From contig JACCYY010000215.1 of NCBI GenBank assembly GCA_013696235.1, forward strand, positions 1 to 7,349: 7,349 nt of DNA. The letters are read 5' to 3'. Position 1 is the stretch's first letter, and every line of letters begins with the position of its first letter. Both the position numbers and the translations under genes were made by a program. The notes beneath the pieces were generated by a model that ran no database searches, was not told where the DNA came from, and saw only the letters and a list, made by a program, of their open reading frames with translations. Positions 1-6,145 of this stretch are shown in pieces. The DNA is from Sporichthyaceae bacterium (lineage in GTDB: Bacteria > Actinomycetota > Actinomycetes > JACCYY01).

Positions 1-313
1 CTGACGGCAGCCCGTCGCTGTTGCCGACGCTGCGGTAGTGGAATCGGACCGTCGCGAATCCTCGTTGGGCAAGCCGTCGCGCGACCAACACCTCCCGGCG
101 GTAGTTGATCTGGAAGTCCTCGAAGAGCGACCCACAGATCACCACGCCGCCGACGACTGCTCGCGAGGTCGGACGGTGGAGGAAGGCAAGGATCTGCTGT
201 CCCGGCAGCCCCAGGAACTTGGTCTCCTCGGTCACGCCGGTCTCCGTATCCGTCCAGCACGACTGCTCCACCGGGGAGAGGTGGTGGCCTGCGGTTGTCG
301 ACGACGTGCTCAC
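1..313 (-). CDS. Alpha/beta hydrolase (serine aminopeptidase S33-like), N-terminal part, 3' truncated by window edge
   Basis: An open minus-strand frame starts with GTG at 313-311 and runs for 104 codons off the left edge without a stop. The GTG overlaps the TGA of the upstream P450 (GTGA, 310-313), so the two are probably translationally coupled. An AAAGG lies about 11 bases upstream. After a polar start (residues 1-30), the translation reads as the first half of an alpha/beta hydrolase. It has a strand and oxyanion-type turn, GVVICGSLFEDF (residues 56-67), a helix REVLVARRLAQRGF (73-86), and FATVRFHYRSVGNSDG (86-101), matching the family pattern R-G-x-G-x-S-x-G. The nucleophile elbow and the rest of the triad would lie outside the window. 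By pattern it resembles the hydrolases encoded beside exosortase/exopolysaccharide loci, and more loosely acyl-peptidases and type-II thioesterase-like hydrolases. The fold is well supported. The substrate is unknown. Confidence 0.8.
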   Translation of the reverse strand, partial: MSTSSTTAGHHLSPVEQSCWTDTETGVTEETKFLGLPGQQILAFLHRPTSRAVVGGVVICGSLFEDFQINYRREVLVARRLAQRGFATVRFHYRSVGNSDGLPS

Positions 314-1563
314 CGTGAGCCAGGGGCCTTTCTCGGGAGCAGACCGTCGACGTCGATCTCCAGCCTGGTCTGGGTTCTGAGCATGACGCTCTTGTCGTAG
401 CGGACGCCGTCGAGTCGCGCTCTGGGATTGACCAGGCGCGCCGCCAGCGCCGCCAGCGCGATCTTGGCCTCGAGCCGACCCAGCGAGGCACCGAGGCAGA
501 AGTGAGCACCACCCCCGAACGCCAGATGCGTGCGGTTGTTCGGGCGGTCGACTGCCAACCGGTCCGGATCGGCAAACTGTTCGGGATCGCGATTGGCCGC
601 GCCGAGGAGCAGCAGCAGAGCGGTACCGGCTTGGACGTCCACGCCGCCGACGGTCAGGTCTCGCGCGGCGACCCGTAGCGTCGCTTGGACCGGAGAGTCG
701 TAGCGCAGGATCTCCTCGACGAACGCGTCGGCGGCAGACTCGTCAGCGGCGACCGGCCCCCGCAGCTTGGGGTGCTGAGCCAAGGCGATGGCACCGTGCC
801 CGATCAGGCTCACCGTCGTCTCGTGCCCAGTGATCAGCAGACCGATCGCGGTGGCGGTGACCTCTCGCTCGGTCAGCCGGTCACCTGCGTCGTCCGTGCT
901 GATCAGTCGGGTCAGCAGGTCGTCGCCCGGACTCCTGCGCCGCTGCGCCGCGAGCTCGTTGATGTACAGCCGGGACTGGCGCAGGCTCGAGCGGTAGCGG
1001 ACCTGGTCCTCCCGCGGTCGGCGCCCAGCCAACAGATCGACGCCGAACGTGATCGGTCGGGACCAGCCCATGACTGCGTGCCGGTCCGCGACGGGGATGT
1101 CCAGCAGCTCACAGATGGCGAACAGCGGCAGCGGATACGCCAGCGACTCGATCACGTCGATGGTCTGCTGGCCGGCGGTGCGATCGAGCAGCAGATGGAC
1201 CTGGTCCTCGAGCCACGGCCGCAGCAGCTCCACCGAGCGGGCCGAGAAGGCCTTGTTCACGAGCCTGCGGATGCGCGTGTGCTCCGGCGGATCGAGGACG
1301 TTGAGGAACGACGAGGAGAGTCCGCGAAACGCCGCTGAGTCCTTCCGGCGCAGCGTGACGTCGGGATGGCGCATCATCTCGGCGCAATCTGCAAACCGCG
1401 TGAGGATGACCACATCACCACCGGCGACCTCGACCGGCGGGCCGAACAGCCGCGAGTAGGCGGGGTAGGGGTCGGCAGGGTCGAGGTCGGTCAGCGCCGG
1501 GACCTGTTCGAAGAGCGCGCCGCTGGCAAGGGCCGCGGTGCGTGTGCCAGGGGTGACCGTCAT
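310..1563 (-). CDS. Cytochrome P450 (bacterial class I type)
   Basis: This is a soluble haem monooxygenase of about 417 residues, the usual bacterial length. Numbering from the ATG at 1563: the C-helix has HTR at 95-97 after LDPPE. The I-helix oxygen-activation motif is TGHETT at 245-250, with Glu248/Thr249 as the acid-alcohol pair. The K-helix ExxR is E284-R287 (EEILRYDSP). The haem loop is FGGGAHFCLG with the proximal thiolate Cys356. All the residues needed for activity are present. The frame stays open upstream to 1641, but those 26 residues do not look like P450. A GAAGGG at 1581-1576 lies 12 bases before the ATG and 9 before an in-frame GTG at 1566, so the start is one of these two. It overlaps the downstream hydrolase by GTGA. 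No ferredoxin or reductase gene is in the window, so electrons must come from elsewhere. The motifs resemble tailoring P450s of actinobacterial secondary metabolism (CYP105/107-like). The substrate is not readable. Confidence 0.95.
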   Translation of the reverse strand: MTVTPGTRTAALASGALFEQVPALTDLDPADPYPAYSRLFGPPVEVAGGDVVILTRFADCAEMMRHPDVTLRRKDSAAFRGLSSSFLNVLDPPEHTRIRRLVNKAFSARSVELLRPWLEDQVHLLLDRTAGQQTIDVIESLAYPLPLFAICELLDIPVADRHAVMGWSRPITFGVDLLAGRRPREDQVRYRSSLRQSRLYINELAAQRRRSPGDDLLTRLISTDDAGDRLTEREVTATAIGLLITGHETTVSLIGHGAIALAQHPKLRGPVAADESAADAFVEEILRYDSPVQATLRVAARDLTVGGVDVQAGTALLLLLGAANRDPEQFADPDRLAVDRPNNRTHLAFGGGAHFCLGASLGRLEAKIALAALAARLVNPRARLDGVRYDKSVMLRTQTRLEIDVDGLLPRKAPGSR

Positions 1564-1691
1564 CACCGTCACCCACCCTTCGACAGCGCGGCCTGAAGGA
1601 CTGCCACCGAGCGATGGGCCCAAGCGCGCGATGATCACCACGCGCCGGCAACGCTACACGAGTCGATCCGCCCGGATACTGTGCGTTCATC
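1564..1691. promoter_or_regulatory. Divergent intergenic region between P450 and esterase
   Basis: This 128-bp spacer separates the P450 start (minus) from the esterase start (plus) and must carry promoters for both. A -10-like TACTGT lies at 1677-1682 on the plus strand, 9 bases before the esterase ATG. That ATG has no Shine-Dalgarno sequence, so a leaderless or near-leaderless transcript is possible; I see no convincing -35. An imperfect inverted repeat, GCGCG (1626-1630) and CGCGC (1641-1645), flanks a TGATCA palindrome at 1632-1637. It could be an operator for a dimeric regulator, but it is slightly off-centre and short. The P450 ribosome-binding site GAAGGG is at 1581-1576. Confidence 0.4.
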
Positions 1692-2870
1692 ATGGTCGTG
1701 CCGAGCTCCAGGTCTCCCCGGAGGTCGCGCGTCGCTCTCGCCGCGCTGCTGCTGCTGCAGCTGCATCTCGTCACTCTCCTCGCCGCTCCGGCATCGGTGT
1801 CGGCCGCCACCAGTGCGGACCCCAGTGCCAGCTCCAGCGGGACTCCTCCGGCCAGCGGGACGCCCCATCCCGGCCCGGAGGTGTCGGTCGCCAGAGACGT
1901 TCCCTACGGGTCAGCAACCGACGTCGAGCTCGTGCTCGACGTCTTCACCGCACGCGATGCCGTGGCCGCTCCAGTCGTCATGCTGATCCACGGGGGTGGC
2001 TGGACCGTGGGAGACAAGGAGATGTTCGAGCCGGAGTCACGGGCCCTGGCTCGGGCGGGCTTCGTGGTCTTCGACATCAACTACACCCTCGACCCTGCCG
2101 GGGGACCTGCGTACCCGCGCCAGGTGAACGACGTCCACACTGCGCTGGCCTGGGTCCAGGAGCACGCCGCGGAGTACGGCGGCGACTCGACGCGGATCGG
2201 CGTGCTCGGTGGATCAGCCGGCGGTTATCTCGCGGCCATGCTCGGCACGCAGGCGAACACCGCGTCTGCCTCGCCGGTCAGCGCCGTGGCGTCGCTCTCC
2301 GGTCCGATGGACATCACCGCGCTCGTGGCCGGGCTCCGCACCGCCACCGTCAACCCTGACGGCACCTGCGCGCCAGTGAGCTGTGACGTCCTGGCCAACG
2401 GGCGGGCCAGGCTCGAGACCTTGCTCGGGTGTGACCCGCTGGAGTGCCCTCCCGAGCTGCTGGCAGAGGCGTCGCCGACGACGTACGTCTCGGAGTACAG
2501 CCCGCCCTTCTTCCTGGCCAACAGCACCGAGGAGAATGTGCCGACCGAGCAGGCGACCGCCATGGCGGACCTGCTGCGCGCGATGGGCGTGCCGACGCAG
2601 CTGGAGCTGGTGGCGGGCGACCGGCACAGCGTGGCCTACCTCCCTCGCGTCCTCTTGCCCCTCCGGAACTTCCTCGAGACTCACGTCACGGTTCAGAGGT
2701 CGCCCACTCCAACGACTTCGGCCACGTCGACCGAAGAGCCAACGGTGCGCGAGCCGGCGAGGGCGCCGAAGTTCCCCCTGCGAGCCTTCCTCTTCGCGGC
2801 TGTGGTTCTCGCGCTGCTGGGCGCCCTGTTCATGATCTTGCGTGGTCGCCGGACCACGAGCAGGGATTGA
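1692..2870 (+). CDS. Secreted, membrane-anchored alpha/beta hydrolase (esterase/lipase, HSL/BD-FAE-like)
   Basis: This 392-residue serine esterase is predicted to act outside the cell. A signal peptide covers residues 1-38 (RRSR, a Leu/Ala core, then VSA before AT). A Ser/Pro/Thr-rich linker follows (about 39-62). The catalytic domain has the oxyanion motif HGGGW at 100-104, the nucleophile elbow GGSAGG with Ser175 (GxSxG), and His312 in GDRHS. The acid is expected at the D-x-x-V-P motif; here that position is Glu280 in STEENVP, so the triad appears to be Ser-Glu-His. Four cysteines form two CX4C pairs (226/231 and 247/252) in an insert before the acid loop, probably disulfides. A second Pro/Thr/Ser linker (335-358) leads to a C-terminal transmembrane helix (about 364-383) and a basic RGRR tail, so the enzyme is probably tethered with its catalytic domain outside. 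There is no LPXTG. The glycosyltransferase follows after 8 bases. Likely substrates are acyl or acetyl esters on sugars or small molecules; this is inference. Confidence 0.88.
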   Translation: MVVPSSRSPRRSRVALAALLLLQLHLVTLLAAPASVSAATSADPSASSSGTPPASGTPHPGPEVSVARDVPYGSATDVELVLDVFTARDAVAAPVVMLIHGGGWTVGDKEMFEPESRALARAGFVVFDINYTLDPAGGPAYPRQVNDVHTALAWVQEHAAEYGGDSTRIGVLGGSAGGYLAAMLGTQANTASASPVSAVASLSGPMDITALVAGLRTATVNPDGTCAPVSCDVLANGRARLETLLGCDPLECPPELLAEASPTTYVSEYSPPFFLANSTEENVPTEQATAMADLLRAMGVPTQLELVAGDRHSVAYLPRVLLPLRNFLETHVTVQRSPTPTTSATSTEEPTVREPARAPKFPLRAFLFAAVVLALLGALFMILRGRRTTSRD

Positions 2871-2875
2871 GAGGA
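2870..2875 (+). promoter_or_regulatory. Ribosome-binding site of the glycosyltransferase, overlapping the esterase stop
   Basis: AGAGGA begins on the last base of the esterase TGA (2868-2870) and ends three bases before the GTG at 2879. It identifies this GTG as the start within a much longer open frame. It also implies that ribosomes finishing the esterase pass directly over the initiation site, consistent with coupled translation. The spacing to GTG is short, so initiation may depend on that coupling. Confidence 0.55.
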
Positions 2876-2878
2876 TCT

Positions 2879-4063
2879 GTGCGGGTCGTCTTCGCCTGCC
2901 TCCCCGCCTACGGGCACCTCCAACCGATGGTCGCGCTGGCCACCGCGTGCAGCGCGGCGGGGCACGAGGTTCTGGTCGCGACCGGCCCCGACCTGGTCCC
3001 TCGGGCCCGGGCGCTCGGCCTCGACGCGGCCGCTGTGGGTCCGACCCGCGCACAGGGCGAGGACCTCGCGCGACGGGGGCCGGCTGCCACAGCCGGCGAG
3101 CCGGCCCTGCGAAGGGTCTGGGACCAGTACACGTTCGTCCATCGGTTCACCACCGACGGCGCGCGACTTCGAGCGGCAGACCTCGTGCCGTTGGTCATCG
3201 ACTGGCATCCCGACCTGGTCGTGCACGACGTCACCGACTTCGCGGCACCATTTGCCGCCGCCGTCCTCGGGGTGCCAAGCGCGCTGCACAGCTGGGGACC
3301 GCCCCTGCCGGCTCGGCTGATGGCGCGCGCCGGGGTCAAGGCGGCGCCGCTGTGGACTGGCGCCGGCCTCGACCCGCCCACCGCCGGCGGGATGCATCGT
3401 GGCGTCTACCTCGATCTGTGCCCCCCGGCCCTGAGACCTGACGACGCCGGCGACATTCCACGGGTGCAGCCGTTGCGACCGATGCCGCCGGTCGAGGACC
3501 GGCTCGCACTGCCGGCGGAGATCGACCGCCTCCCGTACGAGAGAACGGTCCATCTCACGCTCGGGACCGTCTCCAACCGCTCGCTGGGGACGTTTCGCGA
3601 TGTGCTTGACGCGACGAGGGACCTGCGCGTGAACGTCGTGGTCACCGTCGGACCCGACCAGGACCCCGCGGTCCTCGGGGAGCTGGCTCCCCAGGTGTAC
3701 GCGGCGGCCTACCTCCCGATCGATCTCACGCTCGCGCGGTGCGACGCCGTCATCGCCCACGGGGGATCCGGGACCATGCTCGCCGCGTTGCGACACGGAC
3801 TTCCGCAGCTGATCATCCCCTACGACGGGGACAATGTCCGGAACGCGCGCCTCTGCGAGGTTTCCGGAGCGGCGCTTCAGCTGCCGCCTCGCGATCTCGA
3901 GCCCGACGCCGTGCGCACCGCTGTCAGTCAGCTGCTCGACGATCCGTCGCTGCGCACCTCGGCGCAACGGGTCAGGGACCAGATACGTGCGATGCCGCCT
4001 CCGCACGAGGTCGTGCCCGTCCTCGAGCGGCTGGCGGCCGGCGAAGCCATGCCTGGAGCATGA
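2879..4063 (+). CDS. Family 1 glycosyltransferase (MGT/YjiC-like, GT-B fold)
   Basis: This 394-residue cytoplasmic nucleotide-sugar glycosyltransferase starts at GTG 2879. The frame is open further upstream inside the esterase gene, but the GT-B N-terminus (VRVVFACLPAYGHLQP) begins exactly here, preceded by AGAGGA at 2870-2875. The N-terminal domain carries GHLQP at 12-16, with His13 as the probable catalytic base, and Asp117 in VVHD as its likely partner. The C-terminal donor domain has HLTLGTV (225-231), HGGSGT (294-299), then HGLPQLIIP and DGDNVRNA (316-323), the family's donor-binding loop. The usual D-Q acceptor/donor contact reads D-N (318-319). The length is normal. Members of this family glycosylate macrolides, flavonoids, polyenes and other lipophilic aglycones, for biosynthesis or self-resistance. 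It is probably co-transcribed and coupled with the esterase upstream. Its last 92 bases overlap the amidotransferase gene on the other strand. The sugar and acceptor are unknown. Confidence 0.92.
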   Translation: MRVVFACLPAYGHLQPMVALATACSAAGHEVLVATGPDLVPRARALGLDAAAVGPTRAQGEDLARRGPAATAGEPALRRVWDQYTFVHRFTTDGARLRAADLVPLVIDWHPDLVVHDVTDFAAPFAAAVLGVPSALHSWGPPLPARLMARAGVKAAPLWTGAGLDPPTAGGMHRGVYLDLCPPALRPDDAGDIPRVQPLRPMPPVEDRLALPAEIDRLPYERTVHLTLGTVSNRSLGTFRDVLDATRDLRVNVVVTVGPDQDPAVLGELAPQVYAAAYLPIDLTLARCDAVIAHGGSGTMLAALRHGLPQLIIPYDGDNVRNARLCEVSGAALQLPPRDLEPDAVRTAVSQLLDDPSLRTSAQRVRDQIRAMPPPHEVVPVLERLAAGEAMPGA

Positions 4064-5984
4064 GGACGTCCCAGAGCTCGTGGCTCGCGTCCACCCGGCC
4101 CCGGACGTGCGCCGCCCACATCCGTCGGACCGGATCCGGCGTCAGCAGCCCGTCCGAGGCGAGCGCCGACGGGCTCAGCAAATCCTCCGCCCACCCCCGC
4201 AGCGGGCCACGCAGCCAGTCTCCCAGGGGTACGCCGAAGCCCATCTTCGGCCGGTCGATGAGCTCGGCCGGGAGGTGCTCGGCCAGCAGCCGACGCAACG
4301 GCCACTTGGTGTGGCCGGCACGGAGCTTCTCGTCGAGGGGAAGGCGCCACGCAGCCTCGACCACGCGATGGTCGAGGAAGGGGACGCGTGCCTCGAGGCC
4401 GACGGACATGCTGGCCCGGTCGACCTTGGTCAAGATGTCGTCGGGCAGATAGGTCACGAGGTCGAGCAGCATCAGGCGCTCGGTCGCCGTGGCCAGGGCG
4501 GGCCATCGCCCGGGGTCAGATACCAGGGTGGCGGGCTCGCTCGCCCCGACCAGGGACCCCGGATCCGGCCAGTGGGACGTCAGCCGCCGGTACATGTCCT
4601 CCGGGGAAGCAGACGGCAGGATCCGCGCGAGCTTGGTGACCTTGGCCGCAGGGGTGCGCAGGCGCCACCGCGACGGCAGGACACGCGACCCGAGCCGCGC
4701 CGCGTGGTCGACCGCGTTCGGTGACGGGGCGTCGAGCGCGGCCGCCGCAGCCCGCCGCAGTGCCAGCGGCGTCCGGCTCAGCCGCGGCCAGAGCCGTTCG
4801 ACCCACGCATGGCGGTTGTAACCGGCGAACAGCTCGTCCCCGCCGTCACCGGTCAGCGCAACCGTGATGTCTCGCCGGGCCAGCCGGCTCACGAGCAAGG
4901 TGGGCAGCTGGGAGGAGTCACCGAACGGTTCGTCGTACACGTGCGGCAGGTCCGGGATCGCGGCCATCGCCTCCGCGGGCTCGAGCCGGAGGTACGTGTG
5001 GTCGGTTCCCAGGTGCTGAGCGACAGCCGCCGCTTGCGCGGACTCGTCGTACGCCGGGTCGGTGAACCCGATCGTGAACGTGCGGACCGGGACGTCAGCC
5101 ACCCGCGTCATGAGCGCGGTGACGAGCGCCGAGTCGACTCCGCCGGAGAGGAAGACCCCGACCGGGACATCAGCCACCATGCGCAAGCCGACCGCGTCGA
5201 GCAACAGATCACGCAGGCCCTCGAACCGCTCGTCGGCAGACTGCCCGTCGCCGGCACCGGCACCGCGCTCGGCCACCTCGCGGGCCGACCAGTACGTCTC
5301 GCGCCGGACCGCGCGCCGGGGCAGGTCCTCGAGACGCAGCGACACGGCCTCGCCGGGCATGACCTTGTGGACGTCCTGGTAGATCGAGAACGGCGCCGGG
5401 ATGCAGTTGTGACGGAAGTACAGCGCCAGCGCGCCCAGGTCGATGCGTGGCTCGAACCTCGGGTGCGCGAGCAGGGCTGAAAGCTCCGAGCCGAAGACGA
5501 ACCCGGTGGCAGACCAGCCGTAGTACAAGGGCTTCTCCCCGAGCCGGTCGCGGACGAGATGCAGCACGTGCTCCCGGCGGTCCCATGCCGCGAGGGCGAA
5601 CATGCCGTTGCACTCCTGGATCGTGGCGTCGAGTCCCCATACGTCGAACCCGCCGAGCAGGACCTCCGTGTCGGAGCCGCCACGGAAGTCGTACCCGGTC
5701 GCGGCGAGGCGCGTCCGCAGCGCCCGGAAGTTGAACATCTCGCCGTTGTAGGTGACCACCCACCGGCCGCTCGCTGATGTCATCGGCTGGTGACCCGCCG
5801 GCGAGAGGTCGAGGATCGACAGCCGCCGGTGCCCGAGGGCTACGCCACGCTCGGCATCGGCCCACACCCCGCGGTCGTCCGGGCCACGGTGTGCAACGGC
5901 GTCCGCCATCTCGAGCCCGATGCCGGCCAGCTCCTCACGGCCGATCGATCCGGCCGGCTCGACGAGCCCCGCGATGCCGCACAT
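3972..5984 (-). CDS. Class-II glutamine amidotransferase, asparagine synthase (AsnB) family
   Basis: The protein has 670 residues. The start is certain: MCGIAG exposes the nucleophile Cys2 after Met removal, and the codon just upstream is a stop. The N-terminal glutaminase domain shows HRGPDDRG (32-39), GHRRLSILDLSPAGHQPM (51-68), YNGEMFN (79-85) and GSDTE (103-107). The synthetase domain has the PPi loop LSGGVDS (279-285), DEPFGDSSQLPT (351-362), GDGGDELFAGY (379-389) and the DDILTKVDRASM helix (515-526). Ammonia from glutamine would be transferred to an acyl-adenylate. Asp380 lies where E. coli AsnB has Glu348. The whole, including RHNCIPAPFSIYQDVHKVMPG (191-211), resembles AsnB paralogues of polysaccharide clusters, which may amidate uronic acids, rather than housekeeping AsnB. 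Family similarity ends near residue 649; the last 21 residues are a basic, low-complexity tail encoded opposite the glycosyltransferase end. No close ribosome-binding site precedes the ATG (see the leader ORF). Confidence 0.93.
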   Translation of the reverse strand: MCGIAGLVEPAGSIGREELAGIGLEMADAVAHRGPDDRGVWADAERGVALGHRRLSILDLSPAGHQPMTSASGRWVVTYNGEMFNFRALRTRLAATGYDFRGGSDTEVLLGGFDVWGLDATIQECNGMFALAAWDRREHVLHLVRDRLGEKPLYYGWSATGFVFGSELSALLAHPRFEPRIDLGALALYFRHNCIPAPFSIYQDVHKVMPGEAVSLRLEDLPRRAVRRETYWSAREVAERGAGAGDGQSADERFEGLRDLLLDAVGLRMVADVPVGVFLSGGVDSALVTALMTRVADVPVRTFTIGFTDPAYDESAQAAAVAQHLGTDHTYLRLEPAEAMAAIPDLPHVYDEPFGDSSQLPTLLVSRLARRDITVALTGDGGDELFAGYNRHAWVERLWPRLSRTPLALRRAAAAALDAPSPNAVDHAARLGSRVLPSRWRLRTPAAKVTKLARILPSASPEDMYRRLTSHWPDPGSLVGASEPATLVSDPGRWPALATATERLMLLDLVTYLPDDILTKVDRASMSVGLEARVPFLDHRVVEAAWRLPLDEKLRAGHTKWPLRRLLAEHLPAELIDRPKMGFGVPLGDWLRGPLRGWAEDLLSPSALASDGLLTPDPVRRMWAAHVRGRVDASHELWDVLMLQAWLRRPPAARGRARPRAEAASHVSGP

Positions 5985-6017
5985 CTACAGCGGCTGGACC
6001 GTGCGGATGAAGGTCAC
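5985..6017 (-). CDS. Candidate leader ORF coupled to the amidotransferase gene
   Basis: Immediately upstream of the amidotransferase ATG, in the same frame, lies a 10-codon ORF: GTG at 6017-6015, reading VTFIRTVQPL, with its TAG at 5987-5985 directly abutting the ATG (TAGATG). It has the strongest ribosome-binding site in the window, GGAGGGG at 6029-6023, five bases before the GTG. The amidotransferase ATG itself has none. The same frame can also start at an ATG at 6044, giving 19 codons (MSERVGGEQVTFIRTVQPL), but that ATG lacks a Shine-Dalgarno sequence. The arrangement suggests ribosomes load on the leader and re-initiate on the next codon. I recognise no known leader peptide, and it contains no run of a regulatory amino acid. 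It could instead be a chance reading of untranslated leader. Confidence 0.45.
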   Translation of the reverse strand: MTFIRTVQPL

Positions 6018-6022
6018 CTGTT

Positions 6023-6029
6023 CCCCTCC
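6023..6029 (-). promoter_or_regulatory. Strong Shine-Dalgarno sequence for the leader ORF
   Basis: The minus strand reads GGAGGGG, an almost ideal anti-16S match, five bases before the GTG at 6017 and 38 bases before the amidotransferase ATG. At that distance it cannot serve the amidotransferase directly. It is the main evidence that the leader frame is translated. Confidence 0.5.
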
Positions 6030-6065
6030 GACCCGCTCGCTCATGACAGGTGGACGAATGAGTCG

Positions 6066-6094
6066 AGGGTACAGCGGGTTCGCCGTCGGGTCGG
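6066..6094 (-). promoter_or_regulatory. Candidate promoter of the amidotransferase/leader transcript
   Basis: On the minus strand a -10-like TACCCT (6071-6066) is preceded 17 bases upstream by a poor -35, CCGACC (6094-6089). Transcription would begin near 6059, upstream of both possible leader starts (6044 and 6017). The -10 fits TAnnnT, but the -35 matches consensus at only three positions, so this is a weak prediction. Confidence 0.25.
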
Positions 6095-6132
6095 CGCTCC
6101 GTCGTGGACCGGCCGCCGACGGAGGACGCTGG

Positions 6133-6138
6133 TAGCGT
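6133..6138 (+). promoter_or_regulatory. Candidate -10 element for a leaderless PAP2 transcript
   Basis: TAGCGT fits the actinobacterial TAnnnT pattern and ends seven bases before the ATG at 6146. That is the spacing expected when transcription starts at, or one base from, the start codon. The ATG has no Shine-Dalgarno sequence close by (the GGAGG at 6121-6125 is 20 bases away), as expected for leaderless genes. No clear -35 is seen. Confidence 0.35.
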
Positions 6139-6145
6139 CGCGACG

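Larger units (their letters stand above)
5985..6145. promoter_or_regulatory. Divergent intergenic region between amidotransferase and PAP2 genes
   Basis: The 161-bp spacer holds the leader ORF and its Shine-Dalgarno sequence on the minus strand, a weak minus-strand promoter (6094-6066) and a plus-strand -10 (6133-6138). The two transcription units are back to back and may share control. I see no strong inverted repeat or riboswitch-like structure by eye. Confidence 0.5.

Noticed and set aside
38..400. Plus-strand open frame of 120 codons near the left edge
   Set aside because: It is antisense to the hydrolase start and P450 end, both supported by family motifs. Its own translation is charged low-complexity.
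1564..1641. N-terminal extension of the P450 to an ATG at 1641
   Set aside because: The added 26 residues do not resemble P450 sequence, and a GAAGGG is positioned for the GTG/ATG at 1566/1563.
2745..2870. LPXTG or PEP-CTERM sorting signal at the esterase C-terminus
   Set aside because: A hydrophobic helix with a basic tail is present, but no LPXTG and no PEP motif precede it (the local sequence is PKFPLRAF), so a simple membrane anchor is the better reading.
2444..2878. 5' extension of the glycosyltransferase frame into the esterase gene
   Set aside because: The extra 145 residues are out-of-frame esterase sequence with no family features. The GT-B N-terminus starts at the GTG at 2879, just after a ribosome-binding site.
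2693..4006. A 437-codon open frame on the minus strand opposite the glycosyltransferase
   Set aside because: It is antisense to a clearly recognisable GT1 gene. Its translation is Arg/Gly/His-rich with no domain pattern, typical of shadow frames in GC-rich DNA.
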